From Saxidomus purpurata (lineage: Eukaryota; Mollusca; Bivalvia; Venerida; Veneridae): DNA of 64,000 nucleotides. The position numbers and the translations under genes are program-made. Shown here one piece after another: positions 61,923-64,000 of this stretch. The stretch spans positions 27,615,003 through 27,679,002 of the forward strand of contig JAFMSR010000008.1 in NCBI GenBank assembly GCA_022818135.1, given 5' to 3'. The notes under the pieces were generated by a model. It was not told the DNA's origin, did no database searches, and was given only the letters and a program-made list of their open reading frames with translations. Each line of letters opens with the position of its first letter. Positions within the stretch are counted from its first letter, which is position 1.

Positions 61923-62240
61923 TGCACTGTTTTCACTTTTACATATTCTATGATTTCTAGGGGTTTTTTTATTGTTGGTTAACTTTACTTTGTTTTTTTA
62001 GATTTCAGGAATTACATAAAATTACATCATTGAATGAATGTTTTCCGTCTGTCCTTTTTTTATCTTTGAAATCCTTCCATATATTAGCCAAGGCAATTTC
62101 ATCTTTAGAGCGTAGCGGTTTGTTCACGAACAATTTCAGTTCTATATACAAATGTATGCAGGATGGCGAAGAAAGAATGCTGAATAAACAATACTGAATA
62201 TATTTTATGCAACGAAACAATTTAAAAAAGTAAAACAAAA
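61923..62240. repeat. Local duplication, copy 2 (noisier)
   Basis: Copy of 59983-60410 with many small deletions (for example ATTACATAAAATT for ATTACAATAAAATT), a pattern typical of uncorrected long-read error. Confidence 0.8.
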
Positions 62241-62446
62241 TGAAGCAAGACTCGAACCCCAAAACGGAGAGTTGGAAAAAAAAGCCCGAACCAACACACC
62301 ACAACAAAAGAAAAAAAAAAGAAGCAAGAATCTTTCACTGGTTGCACGTGCAGATGGGAATATCTGGCTCGAGGGTAACTGTTTTTGGCCGTAACGAGGC
62401 TCTGCCAAAACAGTTACCCGGTAGCCGGATATTCAAATTTCAATGG

Positions 62447-62482
62447 GAAAAAAAAAAAAAAATTTTTTTTTTAAAAAAAAAA

Positions 62483-62525
<43 letters not shown>

Positions 62526-62535
62526 TTTTTTTATT
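62447..62535. repeat. A/T homopolymer block
   Basis: A15, T10, A-run, then T12. The poly-Lys/Phe ORF here is an artefact. Confidence 0.9.
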
Positions 62536-63236
62536 TCCCTGTAGTAATGTACCCATTCATTCATAAAAGTAGTGCTCCGTTCTGACGTAATTAAGTTTTG
62601 AGATTTTCCAGCACAGGTTAAAACTGCAGATATCCCGATCTGGTATGCAAGAATGCGATATATGGTACAGTACGAAATTGATATTTTATAGCTTGTTATA
62701 TTTTTATCCGAAGATTACCGACCACATACGAAATATTCATGAGTGTCAGTTCAATATTGTCGCATAATAAAATACATTACCTGATACCAAAAAATAAGCA
62801 AAAAAGTGAATTATTTATGCCTCATCAATTTTGTTGTTGTTGATCTTTGTATACAGTCTAGGGAATTGCCTCATGTTTTTATAAAATGAGTCACCTTTTT
62901 GTAATGCCACATACTTTGCCACCAGCAGGTAAAGCTCTTTTTTATATTGATTAATTTATACATATTTCACAATTATTCACCAATTTGATTTTCTGTGTTT
63001 GATAAGCAGCTAACATCACAATGTTGTGATAGTAAAAATCTTATAATCAGCTTTCGGTAATATCTTGCTTAAAATGTAATAACTATCTATAAATCCAATT
63101 TATTTATATGAACGGGTTAAAAATATCTTATACAAGTCAAAAACATAATAACTTTTTCAGTTTCAAGTTGTTTTCTTGAAATTTTGCAATATTAATTTAA
63201 GTGTTGGACATCTTAAACCAAAATAAATATGCAAGT
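62536..63236. other. Intergenic, nothing recognised
   Basis: AT-rich spacer. Confidence 0.5.
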
Positions 63237-64000
63237 AAGAGGGCCAAGAAAGCCCTATATTGTTCACCTGAGACCTACTTAATTATAACCATATGTGACC
63301 AAACTTCAACCATAAACTATATATCATAAACACAAACATTCTGTTTGACCTTGACAAGACAAACCTTCTGACCAATTTACATGATGATTGGCTGTAAAAT
63401 GTTACATCTGGAGTACATGATGTACCAACAAGGTTTTCATCAGAACTGACCTGGTGACCTAGTTTTAAATCCCAGGTGATCCACAAAAACAATCTGACCA
63501 AGTGTCATGATGATTGGGTTGCAAATGTCACTGTTATGGCATACCCAAAGTGTTTAACCAGGTGACCTAGTTTTTCACCTGAGACAACCCATATTCATGC
63601 TCATCCAGGCAGTAATTCTGACCAATTTTCATGAAGATCCAATGAAAAATGCAACCTCTATTGCAGACACAAGGTTTTTCTATGACTTGACCCTGTGACC
63701 TAGTTTTTTTAACCCAGATGACCCATATTCGAACTCAACCTAGATTTTATAAGGAAAATTATACTGACCAAGTTTCATGAAGATACAATGAAAAATGCAA
63801 CCTCTGTAGCATACACAAAGTTTTTTTCTATGATTTGACTGGGTGACCTAGTTTTTGACTCCAGATGACCCATATTCTAACTCAACCTAGATTTCATCAA
63901 GGCAATCATACGAATCAAGTTCAACCTCTATTGCACACACAAGGTTTTTCTATGATTGACCCCATGACCTAGTTATTGACCCCAGATAACCAATATTCTA
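63237..64000 (-). mobile_element. GCTCACC-type MITE, reverse, cut by the window end
   Basis: Starts AAGAGGGCCAAGAAAGCCCT then ATTGTTCACCTGAGACC, the mirror of the right end at 56870-56906. The interior repeats GACC.AGTTTTTGACCCCAG, GATGACCCATATTC and CAAGTTTCATGAAGAT in 150-170 bp units. The left end of the element lies beyond 64000. Confidence 0.7.

Overview
This window is eukaryotic, AT-rich, gene-poor and dominated by repeats. The best reading is a bivalve mollusc. Supporting signs are pearl-like elements with a tandem core of about 164 bp, several tRNA-derived SINEs, a family bounded by GCTCACC and ending in GGCCCTCTTGT, and spliced genes with canonical GT/AG introns. The organism call is inference from repeat style and gene structure; no search could be run. 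There are no bacterial operons, CRISPR arrays or rRNA genes.

Layout. 1-515 is a 17-bp minisatellite and 1630-2464 a 76-bp minisatellite. 5.8-9 kb holds a pogo-like MITE, a SINE, a decayed Tc1-like element and a very degenerate array with a 21-bp period. 9-13.1 kb holds a poly-A/poly-C block, a duplicated hairpin repeat whose loop is inverted between copies, an ~855-bp palindrome and a clean 812-bp element with TAC...GTA ends and a 6-bp target duplication (IS3EU-like). 13.26-14.35 kb is an unexplained GC-rich island. 14.4-29 kb is mostly non-coding with decayed hAT, Jockey-like and L1/Tx1-like fragments plus a 48-bp coding-like minisatellite. Two fold-back elements lie at 29.4-31.05 kb.

Genes. 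A six-exon gene on the + strand (31712-38022) splices in frame into a 498-residue ankyrin-repeat protein with a C-terminal SOCS box, that is, an ASB-type CUL5 ubiquitin-ligase adaptor. On the - strand two tandem paralogues (42436-43302 and 45757-46623) encode 288-residue proteins of unknown family, about 87% identical. They sit in a segmental duplication (41608-43672 / 45052-47805). The second copy carries an insertion absent from the first, giving a natural filled/empty site pair for a pearl-like (Helentron-associated) element.

47.8-64 kb has no convincing gene. It contains nested pearl-like elements, GCTCACC-type MITEs, SINEs, a third pogo-like MITE, a ~2-kb inverted repeat and a noisy local duplication next to long homopolymers that look like poor assembly.

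The genes share no visible pathway. The main interest is transposon biology: many non-autonomous elements with readable boundaries, and two cases where the segment between inverted-repeat arms appears to have flipped.
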